A DNA stretch of 64,000 nucleotides from NCBI GenBank assembly GCA_948470475.1, contig OX419338.1, positions 27,014,636 to 27,078,635 on the forward strand, given 5' to 3'. The DNA comes from Galaxea fascicularis. Lineage: Eukaryota > Cnidaria > Anthozoa > Scleractinia > Euphylliidae. A program made the translations under genes and the position numbers. The first letter of the stretch is position 1. Each line of letters begins with the position of its first letter. Positions 31,841 through 44,800 of the stretch are shown in pieces. The notes beneath the pieces were generated by a model. That model saw only the letters and a list, made by a program, of their open reading frames with translations. It had not been told where the DNA came from and did not search any database.

Positions 31841-32667
31841 TTTAACATTGATCTAATATAAAATTATGTAAAAGTGATTATTCTAATTTCAGTGAACGTG
31901 CACTCACACGAGGTGACCACTAGTATTTGCGTTCAGTGTCATTTCCCGTTTCTACGTACGTTACAGCGAGGAGAGATTTTTTTTCTGGTTGCGTGAGAAT
32001 TTTATTGTAGCCTACCTGGATAGATAGTCAGGAAAACTTACAGCAGACTAGAGCAAAATGTCGGTGTTGATTTTGTAACACATTTTAAAACGCTTTTCGA
32101 ATTTGGTCTTTGATAAAGCACAGCAAATTTCTTAGATACATAAGCGCGTAGAGTTCGACAACCTTAAGAGTTTTAAAATCTGTTTTGGCCACTTATTTTA
32201 GTGGAAACTTGTATCCTCTTTACATCATTCTGTTAAACCTTTGGTCACTTTTAGTTACCTTCAATGAAAATTGGAGATAAGAGCAAACACAAGCTGTTGC
32301 ACTCGATGTAATAAACGGGCGGTCACGCAGCCATTCCCAATTTAATTCGGTTAGCACTCGTTCACAGCGTTCAAAAGGACCTTCGTATTTCAACTTAACT
32401 TACATACAGTAAAACTTATGGAGAAAGAGAAGAAAAATAACGATATAGAGTAGGCCTCGAACCCGGGTCCGGGTTTCCTTTTCTACTCCGCTTCACCAAC
32501 CCGGGAAAGCGCCAGGAACATCAATTTTTTTAACATATTTATATGGAGTTGCTCATCACTATAATGAAAGCTAACCAGGTTTTACTGTAAACTATCTCGT
32601 TGATGCATTTTGCACACGTTGTAGCCAGTTTTCAACCACGTGACAAGGCGATCATGTTGGTGGTCAA
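31841..32667. other. Intergenic, nothing recognised
   Basis: No gene was seen. CTCGAACCCGGGTCCGGGTTTC near 32457-32478 looks like a tRNA-type box B, but there is no accompanying box A. Confidence 0.4.
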
Positions 32668-33992
32668 TAGGGAGCTTACGAATCGACGACTTTTGCACGA
32701 CGGCACCGTTAGATTGCGTGACATGCCCACTGTGCCTGCCTAACTGGACACTTGCCGGCGTCGCACCAAAGTCAACGACATTGATTTGAGCGATTTGCTG
32801 GCGTCTTGGAAAAAGTAGGACGTGAGATTCATTTTTCAAAGTTTTCCTCCGATACTTCAGATGTTCTTGCCAAATAATTCAAGTATCACACTAGGGGCAT
32901 GTTCTTGATACATGGTTCATACAGGTGAAAAGAGCTTTTATTCAAGGACTTTTCCAGGACTTTTCCAGGACTTTATCACAAAATTCAAGGAGTCCATCCG
33001 ATCACAGCATCTTCATAATGCCTTTTTCCAGTCACCTTTGAATGCAGTCACCCAACCTTCGTAGAGGGAATTACGTTCCCAGTGCCGATTAAATATATGC
33101 AGTTTCTTCTCTGACCTTTTGAATTCATTTGATAATAAAATGAAGAGCGCCAAAGCTACATTTCCCTTGTGGTTTTGTTTGCTTGGAGGGGGGCTTCACA
33201 ATACACTTGGGAAACCCTATTGGAAGGCGCGGTTACTTAGATCTTTTGAATAAGAAACACTGAATTGTCCTGATATAAAAGCCTTGTCTTTTTTGAGACT
33301 TCAAAAGCGTTTCTCGGGTGATGTGATACAATCTTTTTCTTTTACCCTTGGCAGTACGCTGGGTGCCAGAGGTTATTTTTTCGTTTGGTTGCGGGAAATT
33401 ACGCGGCGCGAAGCGCCGAAAGGAAAAACAAAATAACCTCTGGTCACACGAATAATGAACCTCATTTCCTTGCTGTGCTGTCGTCTGGGAAACCACGTTT
33501 TTACTAAGCCAATCGTAGCTCTTGTTTAATGTTGGCTGGGAATCCACGCTTTTCGTAACCAATCACAATTGTTGTTTCCTTTGAAGAACCAATCAACGAA
33601 CTAGTTCAAATTCTGAACTAATTTGTCACATGGAAATGAGGTTGCGTACTCCTGTGACCAGAGCACGGAACGGAACACAGAAACTCTGGATTTGTTCACT
33701 TATGAGCATCGTATAAACGTAAAACGTCTTATTCGTTTGTAAAGCTGTTTCGAAAACATCATGTAATACAAGCTCTCGTTTCTTTGAAGACAGGCATTTT
33801 GGCTTGAAAGACTCACCTTGTGAAAAGATAAAAACAAACTTCAGAAACGGCGAAAAAATTTGCCGCGCGTGCTCAAACGTCGTCGTCTTTACTGAGAATC
33901 GTAAATTCAATTTCTACAGGACGACGACGCGGACCTATGGCGTGACCCAACGGCGCCGTCGTGCGAACGTCGTCGATTCGTAAGCTCCCCAA
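32668..33992. mobile_element. Candidate 1.3-kb element with inverted GGGAGCTTACGAATCGACGAC ends
   Basis: AGGGAGCTTACGAATCGACG at 32669 and its complement CGTCGATTCGTAAGCTCCCC at about 33972-33992 are near-identical inverted ends. CGACGACG-type sequence lies just inside each. They may be the two ends of one element or two separate MITE copies in opposite orientation. There is no transposase. The hairpin at 33367-33444 lies within. Confidence 0.45.
33367..33444. repeat. Palindrome with CCAGAGGTTATTTT arms
   Basis: CCAGAGGTTATTTTTTCGTT and its complement end in GCGGCGCGAAGCGCCG at the centre. A compact foldback element. Confidence 0.75.
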
Positions 33993-34024
33993 TACTTGAC
34001 ACTTATATGACTGGTCCCGAGGAG

Positions 34025-34107
34025 AACAGTGAATTTTGTTTCCCGAGGCGAAGTCGAGGGAAACATTGAGATTTGAGGGAAACAAAATTCACTGTTCCCC
34101 AAGGGAA
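34025..34107. repeat. Palindrome with GAACAGTGAATTTTGTTTCCC arms
   Basis: AACAGTGAATTTTGTTTCCC recurs inverted as GGGAAACAAAATTCACTGTT. The centre has CGAGGCGAAGTCGAGG. Foldback element, about 80 bp. Confidence 0.8.
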
Positions 34108-34794
34108 CAGTCACTAAGTGATTTGTTATATAGCCGAAACAAATACATTGTAGATCAAACCGGTGGAAAACAAAAACAAAATTAAAGCAAATTTTGAAAA
34201 ACGCGCCGAGATTCCAGCAACAGTTTCAGGTCACCTTCAACTGCACGCTCTTATCACGTGCAACAGCGGTCAACATTTCGAGTGTAACAGTGAACTGTTT
34301 CCTGTTTGACGTCATAGTTTTCGCAATGTTGCCCGCTCATGGCATTGTTAGATGTCATGTGACCATGAAGTAGCCAATGAATAGGCGCGCTGTGGCGGGA
34401 AAAACGCCAGCTATGTAACAAAATAAAATCGTTTTTTCGCAGAATTTGCATAAAAATAAAGTTCCCAGCGGAGAGACAGGCTTTTTGACCACCAACATAG
34501 CCGCCACGGCGTGACATGCAAACCAGCAATTCTGTATAGCAAGTTGCCGTAGTAATTAAACGTGGTTCAGCTCCAGTTGAAACATTTGGAGCCACTGTTG
34601 TTTGTATGCCTACTCTGGAATTGTAATAAAGGGAATTAACTCACGATAAACTGTCGTTATTATGGTTTCTTTCCTGTAAACGAGAAATATAACTTCGAGG
34701 GAGTTCTGAATTGTTGCAGCCTCTACCTATTAACCAAGCCTAGTTATGCGAAATCGTAAATCAATTAAGTGAATGCAATACATTTTAACCGTTC
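34108..34794. other. Intergenic, nothing recognised
   Basis: No gene or clear repeat was seen between the palindrome and the presumed 3' end of the four-PH gene. Confidence 0.4.
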
Positions 34795-34800
34795 TTTATT
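34795..34800 (-). terminator. Candidate poly(A) signal of the four-PH gene
   Basis: AATAAA on the minus strand (TTTATT on plus), the first one found after the proposed stop at 35819-35821. This implies a 3' UTR of about 1 kb, which is AT-rich and free of obvious repeats. Confidence 0.4.
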
Positions 34801-35818
34801 CCATAAATCTTATATTCAATACTTCTTTCAAATCTCTATCAAATAGTTCATTCTGAAGTAGATAACAGCGATTTTACAATATTATTCACAATAATTCTCG
34901 GACCGAATGTCACCCATACATGCAGCACACCGCTGATTTAGCGCCAAGCAAATATTATTTACAGCTGGAGTATAAAGACGATCAAAATAGTCCCAATAAA
35001 TACGGCATAATTAAATTCTCTTAAAACTTAATCTTAGAATCAATCTCTTTAAAGGTATATCTTCGAGAGGTAAAAAGTGTGAAAGTTATAAACACGAAGA
35101 TACGATATAAAAGAGATTTTTCATCAAACAAGAACGCGATACTCGCTTAGAACGAGGCGGAATACAAATTGGTGGCACAAAAGTGGCTTCACGCCGGTGC
35201 AAATAAATCTGAATTCGACAGGAGGAATGGCGTAATAAATGCAATCAAAGTACGTCAACACTGCACTAGCGTTCAAATACAACCTGTACACCACGGAGAT
35301 AGATCATTGCGTCCCAATCAACAATATCCCTATACTAAATTAGCGCAGCATGCAAGACTTCCCCAAAACACATTGAACAGTATAAAAACCTTCACCCAAT
35401 GATACCTTACAAAAATACTCAACATGCTCTACTCAAAATATCATATTTTAAATATATGGCGACAATTCGAAGGTCTTTTCATGGAAAAGAAGCATATAAG
35501 TGATTGTTTCCTCCTCCATAAAGACGATCACCAACAGATAATTAAGTTGTGCGAACTATTACCGCGACACTTTTGTTCGTTACATTGAACGTTTGAGGTA
35601 CAACAAGAAAGACAAAACCCCCGAGTCTTATATCGCTTCAATTCAGTGGAAGTATTTTTTTCTTATCCTATGATTGATTTTAAGTTACGTCGAAAAAGCA
35701 TAATAATTAGTTATATTATAACCATTACGAAAACCTTCAGAGAATCTGTTTTTGTTTTGAGCATGCAAGGCGTACATTTCACGTCTATTTTCCTGGGCAG
35801 CAAGAGGACGTCTTTCAT

Positions 35819-38800
35819 TTACCCAACTTCTCGCATCTGGAAAAAGCAGCAAATTCCTCAAAGTCCTGAAAACCAGAGAAATTTGAAATAACGATAAGGA
35901 CAATGATAGCAATGCAATTGATATTGCGTAAATTCCATACAAATCATACACTGGAGGAAGCGTCCCTCTCTTCAATCCCCTTCCTCCTCCCCGGCTCGTT
36001 CGCTGAACGTTTCGGATTTTTCGCGCGCCCGTTAGACCATTCAGAGAGGGAGTTCCGGCAGTCCACTAAGTAGGAAACTTAGAACTTAGAATAAGTACTC
36101 CTTAAATCTAGTTTAGACTATTCACTAATACTGGGAGGATCTGGACAGCGTCATTTAGAGCCTGTGCAGCCGGGTGACTGAGAGGCTTGGCGGATCTAAT
36201 AGCAGGCAACGCGGACTGCTTAATTGCCCGAGGTAGTGAGTTCTAGACTCTAATTGGTCTTGCAACAAAAGAGTAACTGAAGACCAGGACATTTGAATGG
36301 GTAGCTGATAAAACATTTGATGTCTTCTAGTGTCCCTGGGCCTTAAAAAGAGTCCGAATGCGCGATCCGAGAGTACGAGTGGATGTAACGTTAAGCCTGT
36401 GACTAGTACAAAGCTGGCCAGTCACTGAAATGGCCTGATAATGCAGGGCTTCTAATAGGTCGGGGAAAAAAGTTAAATTTCGCGGGATTTTCAGGGGGCA
36501 AATTCGCGGGAAAATCGCCGATTTCACGGGAAATTTCGGGGCCGAACTTCGCCGAGAAAGAATTAGTAAAAAACAGCCGATTTTGTTGGAATTTTTTGGC
36601 AAATTTCGCTAAAATCGAGCAATTTTGCGTCGATGTGACCAGCGTTGTTCAACGTTTTTTTAACAGAGATAATCATTTACTCTTTCAACAGCAATGCGCT
36701 CCAGAAATGCACCAATGGCAAGGCGTTTTACATCGTGGCCCGTGCTCATAGATTTTGTATGTTACATGTAGGGAGAATTAGTGGAAGTACCATCTCAAAT
36801 GATACCTGGTGATCATTTCCTATATTCGCATGCTTCGTATACTTGACGAACTAGTGACATGATAAGGACAAGTTAAATGGTGGTCAGGATTGGGAGGTAA
36901 AGGGTTAAGATCAGTGAATGGTACTCTATAACTAGCGACACACCTGACCCTCACCTTGATCTGGGATAAAGCATTCATCAGACTGGCACGGTGCCCTTCC
37001 GAGTCTCTTTCTGAGGTAACTGACGCCTTTCGAGCCATACTTTCATCCCAGCCTTTTTGTGACGAAACAGACAGCCTGTGCAAGAGCTCCCCCTGTTTGC
37101 TTTCGTCATCGGTAGGAATATCCACGGACACATTGTGAAATGCAACTTGAGAGCCTGATGTCGAGTACTTCTTCCGCTTCATTTCCGCGCTGTCGGATAA
37201 TTTCGTTCTTGAAACATTAGAGGAATCGCCTGCGGACCCTTCTGATCCCGACGAAACTCTCCGGTTTTCGAGCCCCAACTTTTTGTTGACAACCGGCGAG
37301 TCTTTAAGGGTATAGTCCTCTTGGGAGCCTTCAGATGAGAGCGACACCCTACCTTGCTTCGTCTCTTTGACAATGTTATTATCAATATTACTACCCGCGA
37401 GTGTTAACTTCCTTCCGCCGACAGGAGAAATTTTTCTAAGTTCGTTCTCCAGAACAGCCAGTGATACGGCTGCGCTTTGTTTCCGTGCGGCTTGGAGCGA
37501 CTGTTGGGCCTTTGGAGATTCTTTGCCAGATTTTTCCTCCGTGGAGCCTTGAGAGGATGAAGACTCGGAATGTGAACTTTGAAACGTGTCTCGCTTTTGT
37601 TGAACTGGCACTTTGTTGCCAGCAGGTCTAACGAACGAGAGCTTTCTCACTGTCTTTGTTTTCATGGCGTTGATACTGTCTAAAGCTTGTGCCTCGTTCA
37701 TTTTGTTATCCATCAAATCTCTTTCAATAGTCGCTAATTCCTTATTGACTTGTTGAAGCCTTTTCTCTACACGTTGTTTATCTTCGCTGCTTGCCACCTC
37801 TTCTTTACCAAGAAGCTTTTTCACAGTATTTTTCTTGTCTTGCGGCCTAGTAATTTTCTTTTTCAACACATCCTTTTCCAACGTTAGCGAATTTCTTCGC
37901 TTTTTCAATAAAGTTTCCTTTTTTAGCGTCTTTAGTTTCTCTTCCTCAGCGAGTTTTTCAAACTGTTCAATTATTTCATTGGTGTCCTGGTATGATGATA
38001 CCGGTTTTAAGTCAAGTTCTTTTCGAGGTAGTTTTGCCATCGACAACGACACCGTCCTTCGCCTTGTTTCGGCCTCCAAAGAAGCCACCTCAACCTTATC
38101 TGTATCCGGCTTTACAGACCCCGAACGTTTCTCCTTTAGAACTGCCGCGGCTGACCGTTGCCAAGCGCTTTGAGCCTTCCTGGCCTTGTTGATTTTTTGC
38201 TGGCCGAGCTGTTGTATTAACTGTTGATCTTCAAGAAGTTTGAGCACGCCATCCAGGGATGTCGGTTTAATGGCTGCAGACAGGCTCGCAGCACCTTGCA
38301 AGGCTGATCCTTCACTTCTGTCGCCTTCCGCTAGCAATTCTTCGCCCTTTGAAAGCCCCTTTGAGGAACACGGATCTGCCTCGCCACTTTCATTTTCACC
38401 ATTCCGCTCAGTTTCAGTTGGTGATTGGACTGTGGCTTGAACGGGATCCGAAGAGTGCTGTTCAAAATCTTTCGACTCTTGTCCGGCCTCACTGTTGTTA
38501 ACCTTATTCTGATCCTTTGAGAAGCTGTGGGGTAGGAACAAAAGGCTGTTACTACACATCTGATTAAACAAAGGCATCTCTTGATAGCCCCGCTAGACTT
38601 TCATTAAGGTGACTCCTTGTTATAGCATTATTATTTTTTTGTGTCGGTGGTTCCTTAAAATGGCTTTCCCTTGAATTCTCAAACGCACATAAATTTCCTT
38701 TACTTTAGGTGTTCGATAGAGTGAGCCGGGTCTGATTGATTCTCAATGTCCGTTTTTATACTAGAGGCGCATTATCCGTCCAGACGACTTATGTGTCTTC

Positions 38801-41800
38801 CAGTTTAGCCGACTAGTGTAAAGACGGGACGAACTAGATGAGATGCATTATCCGTCTGGACGACTTAAGGCAAACATATGTACTTCGTCTGGTTACGCGT
38901 CTCCAGTATAAAGACGGGCGCAAGATGACTTATTCGTCCAGACGAACTCTCGCTCGAAATTCGTCGTTCGAGACGAATTACGAAGGATAGTTCGTCTAGA
39001 CGCCTAATGCCAATTTCATGCCCACACAACTTTCCCATGTAATGTTTAAAAACGAGCAGCAGTGTTTTATCGGGTTTAGAAACACGAGGCGTAGCCGAGT
39101 GTTTTTATACCCAATAAAACACGTCTGCGAGGTTTTTGAACAGCTTCAAAAACTTTAGTGGTACACCTATTCATTTGTAGAATAATCGTTGGGTTTATTA
39201 TTATTTTTCCGGATAGAATCGGGTGTAAAATTTGGCAGTGTCTATATCAGATATAAAGACACTCAATAAACATTGATTTTTTTGTATTTCCATTATGAAT
39301 TATTAAGTTTTTGAATTCAAGTTTTATTGTCGGGGACACTTTTTTTTCTTCTTATCAATGGAAAGATCAAATGAAAGTAGTAAAAAGGGAAGGGAAGGTG
39401 GTTACCAAGCAAAACACTGGAATTGAAACACACTCCCTCCTCTTCCAATACTGCCCTCCTCCCCATCCCTGGTCAACCTAATATATTTGCATACCAGGAT
39501 GACAGTAAAATCATTTAAACTGAATAAAATATTGAAACCGACCACAGTGCATCTAAGTTACTGATACGAAAACCAGTTGTTTGACCCACATCAGTGTCAA
39601 CATACATGTAAATGTTTACGAACGTTGACGTTACTTTCCCAAAGTAGTGTTTGTCACACAAACCTCTTGATGTTATCTTCCTCCTCGGCTATCACTCTTA
39701 ACATTCTGATCCAGCTCAACAACATCTTCTCGTCATCTGCAGCAAAACAGTAATCTTCCTTCTCCGATGGAACATTCAATTCGAAACTGAACTTTTTGGC
39801 CTTCTTGTTGGCTCGTCGCACTTCGCATTGTTTTAAAGGAATTGACAGCATGGGAACGACTTCGTCCGGATGTCTAAAGAGGTGTAACTTGTCTTCCTGT
39901 AAAACACACCAGCGCTTGGACCAAAGTCCCTTGCTGTTTCGCATGAACAAGCAGGAGGAGTGTTTGACATTTACGAGCAGATCTGGTGATACGTGAACAT
40001 TCGGCACAGTGCGGCTTCGCCGTTTCCGTTTGCCAGGAAAACGAGGGAAGACTGGAATAGTGTTCGAGACGGAGCGATGCAGTTTGGTTCGGGTTTTTCT
40101 CTCTTCCTCCTACGTTCAGAGAATTAAAAACAGAACAAAAACAGCTTAACCAGCAAAAACAACAAACAACATTTATTCTTAAGAAAAGACATGTTAGAAC
40201 ATCTCACAAACTTCCACCTACAAGTAGTCAAGCCTAATCGAGGCGGGGCAAGGGTGACAAATAAAAAAGCAAAATAGACAGACAGTACTGAACGACGTAA
40301 AAGACGTTAGAGTCACAGCATGATTTATTTAAAGTTATATGTTGCATATTAAATGTTGCACATTCTATTAGCACTTGAATTTACACTTCAGAGTTAATTC
40401 TCTGTTCCATCACTTGTATGTGTTTATAGTGCTACGCAGCACAACATATGTTGCATATTAAGTTTTATAGTGCGTAAAAGTGCTCAAAACTAGATTATTA
40501 GTCATCAGATTTCAATAAAATTTCAGTGGTTATCCTTTGTGTCAGCTCTTTACTGACGGTAGATTCTTAGCACAGGCTAGATGGACTGTTTTTAAGTTTC
40601 TAGCGTAACGTTTGGTAATCAGGAATCATTTAAGGCTTGCTAGCTTCTAGAAGAACAAACGAAAGGCAATGAAAAATCTCGTTTTACTCGATAAATAATC
40701 GCATTCAACGAGAAGACATACCTGTTCACCCGCAGAGTATGAGCGCCATCTTTCCACAGGCTCCTCTGCAGGCTCGGATTGTATTGGGGATTGTGCAGTG
40801 GGCTCACACTCATCGCTCTCAGAGTTGGACACGTCACCAGCTGTAGAGGGCTACAAATGATAGAGCATTAGGATATTAACTCACATCAAAACGTTCCCCA
40901 TACTCTGATGTACGCACATGGCACTCTTGTACCCTTGTTTCTTCGCAGGTCCAGTAACATTCAAATGTTTTATCAACACAAGTCGAATCGGAATTATGTA
41001 CTTGACAAAATGCGATGTAGGTCACTTATTAATATTAATCGTTTTGCCAAGTTTGTGTACTATAACGACAAACGTGTTGATATGTGTTTGCCACGTGGGT
41101 CCAGACGTCGTGATCGCGAACCTACTAGGATACTTGTGACAGAGCGACTGTCACAGAAAAGGAGAAAATGAAGTGTGATTTCTGTGTTGCATGTTGAATC
41201 ATTGCTGTTTCTAAATTGTATGTCATTCATTTAATAGTACGATTTATTATTGCTTGCATTTATTATACTGATATTTGATTGTCACGCAAGAGATGCATAC
41301 AGTAAATACATAAAACCATTCTCAGGGTATCTGTGTGCTATTAGAAGTGCTGTATCATCGATTCAAAACCTTTTTACAATATTTGCAAGGAGAACACGCA
41401 AGTGGTGAGGATTATAAACATAAATTAATTTAATTGCATCCATTTGCCACTTGGAAGTCCGAGTGAAGGCCAATATAGCCTCTAGTTTACTCATGTTTTA
41501 ACCCTTATGACGAAATTGCCGGTAACTCACCCGTGGCGACGGATTAAGCGGTGTATTTGGTCGCAGAGGATGATGGGAAGCTGTGTTCTCTTCTATCTTT
41601 TGAAACACTTCGTCTCTATCAACAGAGTCAGCTTTTGATTTGTGGAGCAGCGGGACGCGGTTTGTTCTGTCGTCCTCTGTTGAGCTCCAAGTCAGCACTG
41701 GTCTGCGGGTGACCTTAGGTGAATGAATAACTGAGCCACTTATTGATTCCTTCCATTTAAGGTACTCTGTTGTAAAAAAAAAAATATCAATTGCATGAGG

Positions 41801-44800
41801 CATCTGATTACAGCAAGCTTCACCAACATAGATGAATGTGATCAATTGACTTTACGTTATTAACATTGTAGTTTAGTCATGACTCAAAATGTAACAAATT
41901 TTTAAATATTCCAATTCAGGGACATTGTTCTCTTAATTAAACTTATAAAGGTTACTTGGAAAGTCAACACCAGAGAAAACACCAGGACGTCGACACTGAC
42001 TACCGATTGCCAAAAGAAGAAATGTACAAATGACCAACAAAGCGACCCTTCCAATATTGCCCAGTTTCGGGTTCGCCATGATCGCTGAATAAAAGAGCAC
42101 TGAGAACGCATTTCTACAAGGTTAACCTTAACCTGCTGTACAGCTGGACTTGTCTCTCGAAACCTACGGTGCAAACCGAGATATATCCGTTCATACCGGT
42201 TGTGTGTTCACTGTCTGTGACGCTGGCTACGTTAACCCACGTTAATCTCCATCTGAATTAAGATGACCTGTTTACACCTTCCGGTGCCTGTTGTTTAATT
42301 TTCAAATTCAGGCACCTTCCCAGCTGTACTTGTGAACGTTTTACTTGGGGTCGAGACTAACCCTATATCGATGTTAGGTTTGAAATACGAAACAGGGACT
42401 TGATCAGTGCATAAATTGGCCAAGTTGTTAGTGTTGCAGCTTTTTACTGCATCTTAACATGAAAGACATTTTGATAAGCTGCACTTCTCTTGCTTTCGAA
42501 TAACTTTTTTAAAATATATTTCCAATAGGCCATATTCGTATTCTCGGTATTGAACTGGATCTAGCATGAAGTGGAGGCTCATGCGGGGGAATACATTTAC
42601 ATATGAAAAGATTCCCCCGCAAGAGCCTCCACTTCATGCTAGATCCAGTTCAATACCGAGAATACGAATATGGCCTATTGTGGTGATGATAATAAAACCA
42701 AAGAAAACCTGTCTTTTGGGACACCGGAAATAAAACGGTGTGACAAAGAACCCTCTCAACGCATGCGCACCTGACTCGCTTTCGGCCTGAAGATAGTGTG
42801 GTCGTCCCAGGACCCTTCTTATCTCCATAACAAACGGGCGTTTTGCGTCACTCCAATCCTTTATTACACAGTTACTGAGTTTGATTTTCACCACAACCGA
42901 GTCTGTGCTGTCTTTGTCATCGTGTATATGAAGAGTATGATTTTCAAGTTTTACCTAAAGGAAAAAAAATAACGAACATGGGTTCCGTACTCAGGGTGAT
43001 ACTTGATATTACACTAAGCATCAAGCAGTCTCCACGAAATGGCTCGATTATCACCCCCCCCCACCCCCCCTCATAAAAGTCCTAAATAAACTGAACAATT
43101 AAAAAACAATTTCAGGAATGACTGCTATGATAATGACCACGAAATTATTATTATTACGATGTTCTACACGTAACAAAAAGTTAAAAATAATCAAATTTTG
43201 AGGTCCACTGGCATAGTAGCTGAGATTAAGATAAAAGATTACTATTGCATAAGCGGCTTGCATACACAAGTACATCTTCATTACTTTGCACTGAGAAAAT
43301 AAAAACATCGTAGTCCTCTCAAGTATGCACTCTTAATTTTCTAAACAACATCCAATGTTGATAACCGAAAACACTATGAAAGAACTGAGATAGGCTGTGA
43401 CGTAACCACGAAAAGTGGTGTTAAAATAAACAACTAAACCTACAGTACCGAACCTTTCCGTCACATGTATGTCTTGAAGAGTTACGTGAAATTTTAGCAC
43501 GCCTTTGAACTGAAGTACTCACAATACCTAACGAAAAATGACTGAAGCTTGTAAAACGTTTTGCTAATTGCTTTATATTGAACTCAAAATCAGGACGCGA
43601 ACTGAACCAGCCACGCCTATTAAGTTAAGTTTCTCGATGTTACTCAACATCGAAATCGAAAGATAAGTAAGAAATCAACAAACATACCCAACATTTTAGC
43701 CATTCATCTTCGTCGACGCGTTGATTCAAAAAGCCTTCCATGGAATGAGAAGTGGGTACTTCAAGCCTTTCAACTTGAACGTGCTTCTCCGTTCCAGCTG
43801 ATTCATCTACAACAAAGAAAACGACGAAGTGGAGTGACGTATAACACACGACCTCTTCTGTGACGGCATGCAAACCACCTCTAATAAACATGCTGGAGGG
43901 ACAAAGTTTGAACAATATTTCGGTAGTGGCCCTCATCCCCTCCCCTTAAAAAAAAAAAAAACTTCTAAAATACCGCGAATACTGAACGGAAGGGGGTTTA
44001 CTTGAATCATGAACTTCACCAAGGCCCTCTGGAAGATGACAATCGGAACCGATAATGCAATCTTTAGATTCGAAGCATGGCGCTCAGTTGAGTTAAAAGC
44101 GAATATATGAGCACTCTTGTTTGCGGTTTAGCACCGTGGTTATTTTATGCCTAGATAGCTTTGCATGAATCTAGGTTTTCCTGTGCTTTGGTTGGGGATT
44201 TTCAGCAAGTTAGTGCAAAAAAGAAGGTCTGAAAATATTTATTTAAGCTAATCTTGTTTTCCAATTTCTGGAAAAAACAAAGGATCACGAAAAAACGTAA
44301 TTGAAGAACGCCTAAATTAAATGATGATGAGCATGGAAGCGATGGTATAGCTAGATTCTTCTTAGTTCACATGCTTGGGTCACAGGTTCCCACACGAGGT
44401 CTCAAATCTCGTAGAGACTTTTCTCAGCCTACTCATTTGTGGCACCGATAAGAGGATCCATCAAAACATGGGCGTCAACAAGATGAACAATATCAAAAGC
44501 AGAGGAGAAATAAAAGTAAATATATGCACGGAATTAACCGAGATAACAGTATTTACTGTAAGGTCTGGAATGTTGACAGAGAAGTGTAAAGCACGTAGAT
44601 GCTGCTCACGTCACGTAACGCTCCGATGTTTCGCTTGACCGAGAACACGAAATTAGCATAAATAACGAAGACAAAATCACTAGTGCAAAACGACGAATAT
44701 TTAAGTCAGTTTACTCGTGCGGTTTGAATTGCTGCTTCCAAAGGTTTCTGATCAGATAACTATACACCACATTGAAGAAGACTTCAAATTTAAACCCATA

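Noticed and set aside
32457..32478. tRNA gene near the GAACCCGGGTC sequence
   Set aside because: Box-B-like sequence only; no box A or cloverleaf arms nearby.
36327..36602. 91-codon minus-strand frame as an exon of the four-PH gene
   Set aside because: It coincides with the TTCGCGGGA repeat block and has no acceptor in the required phase.
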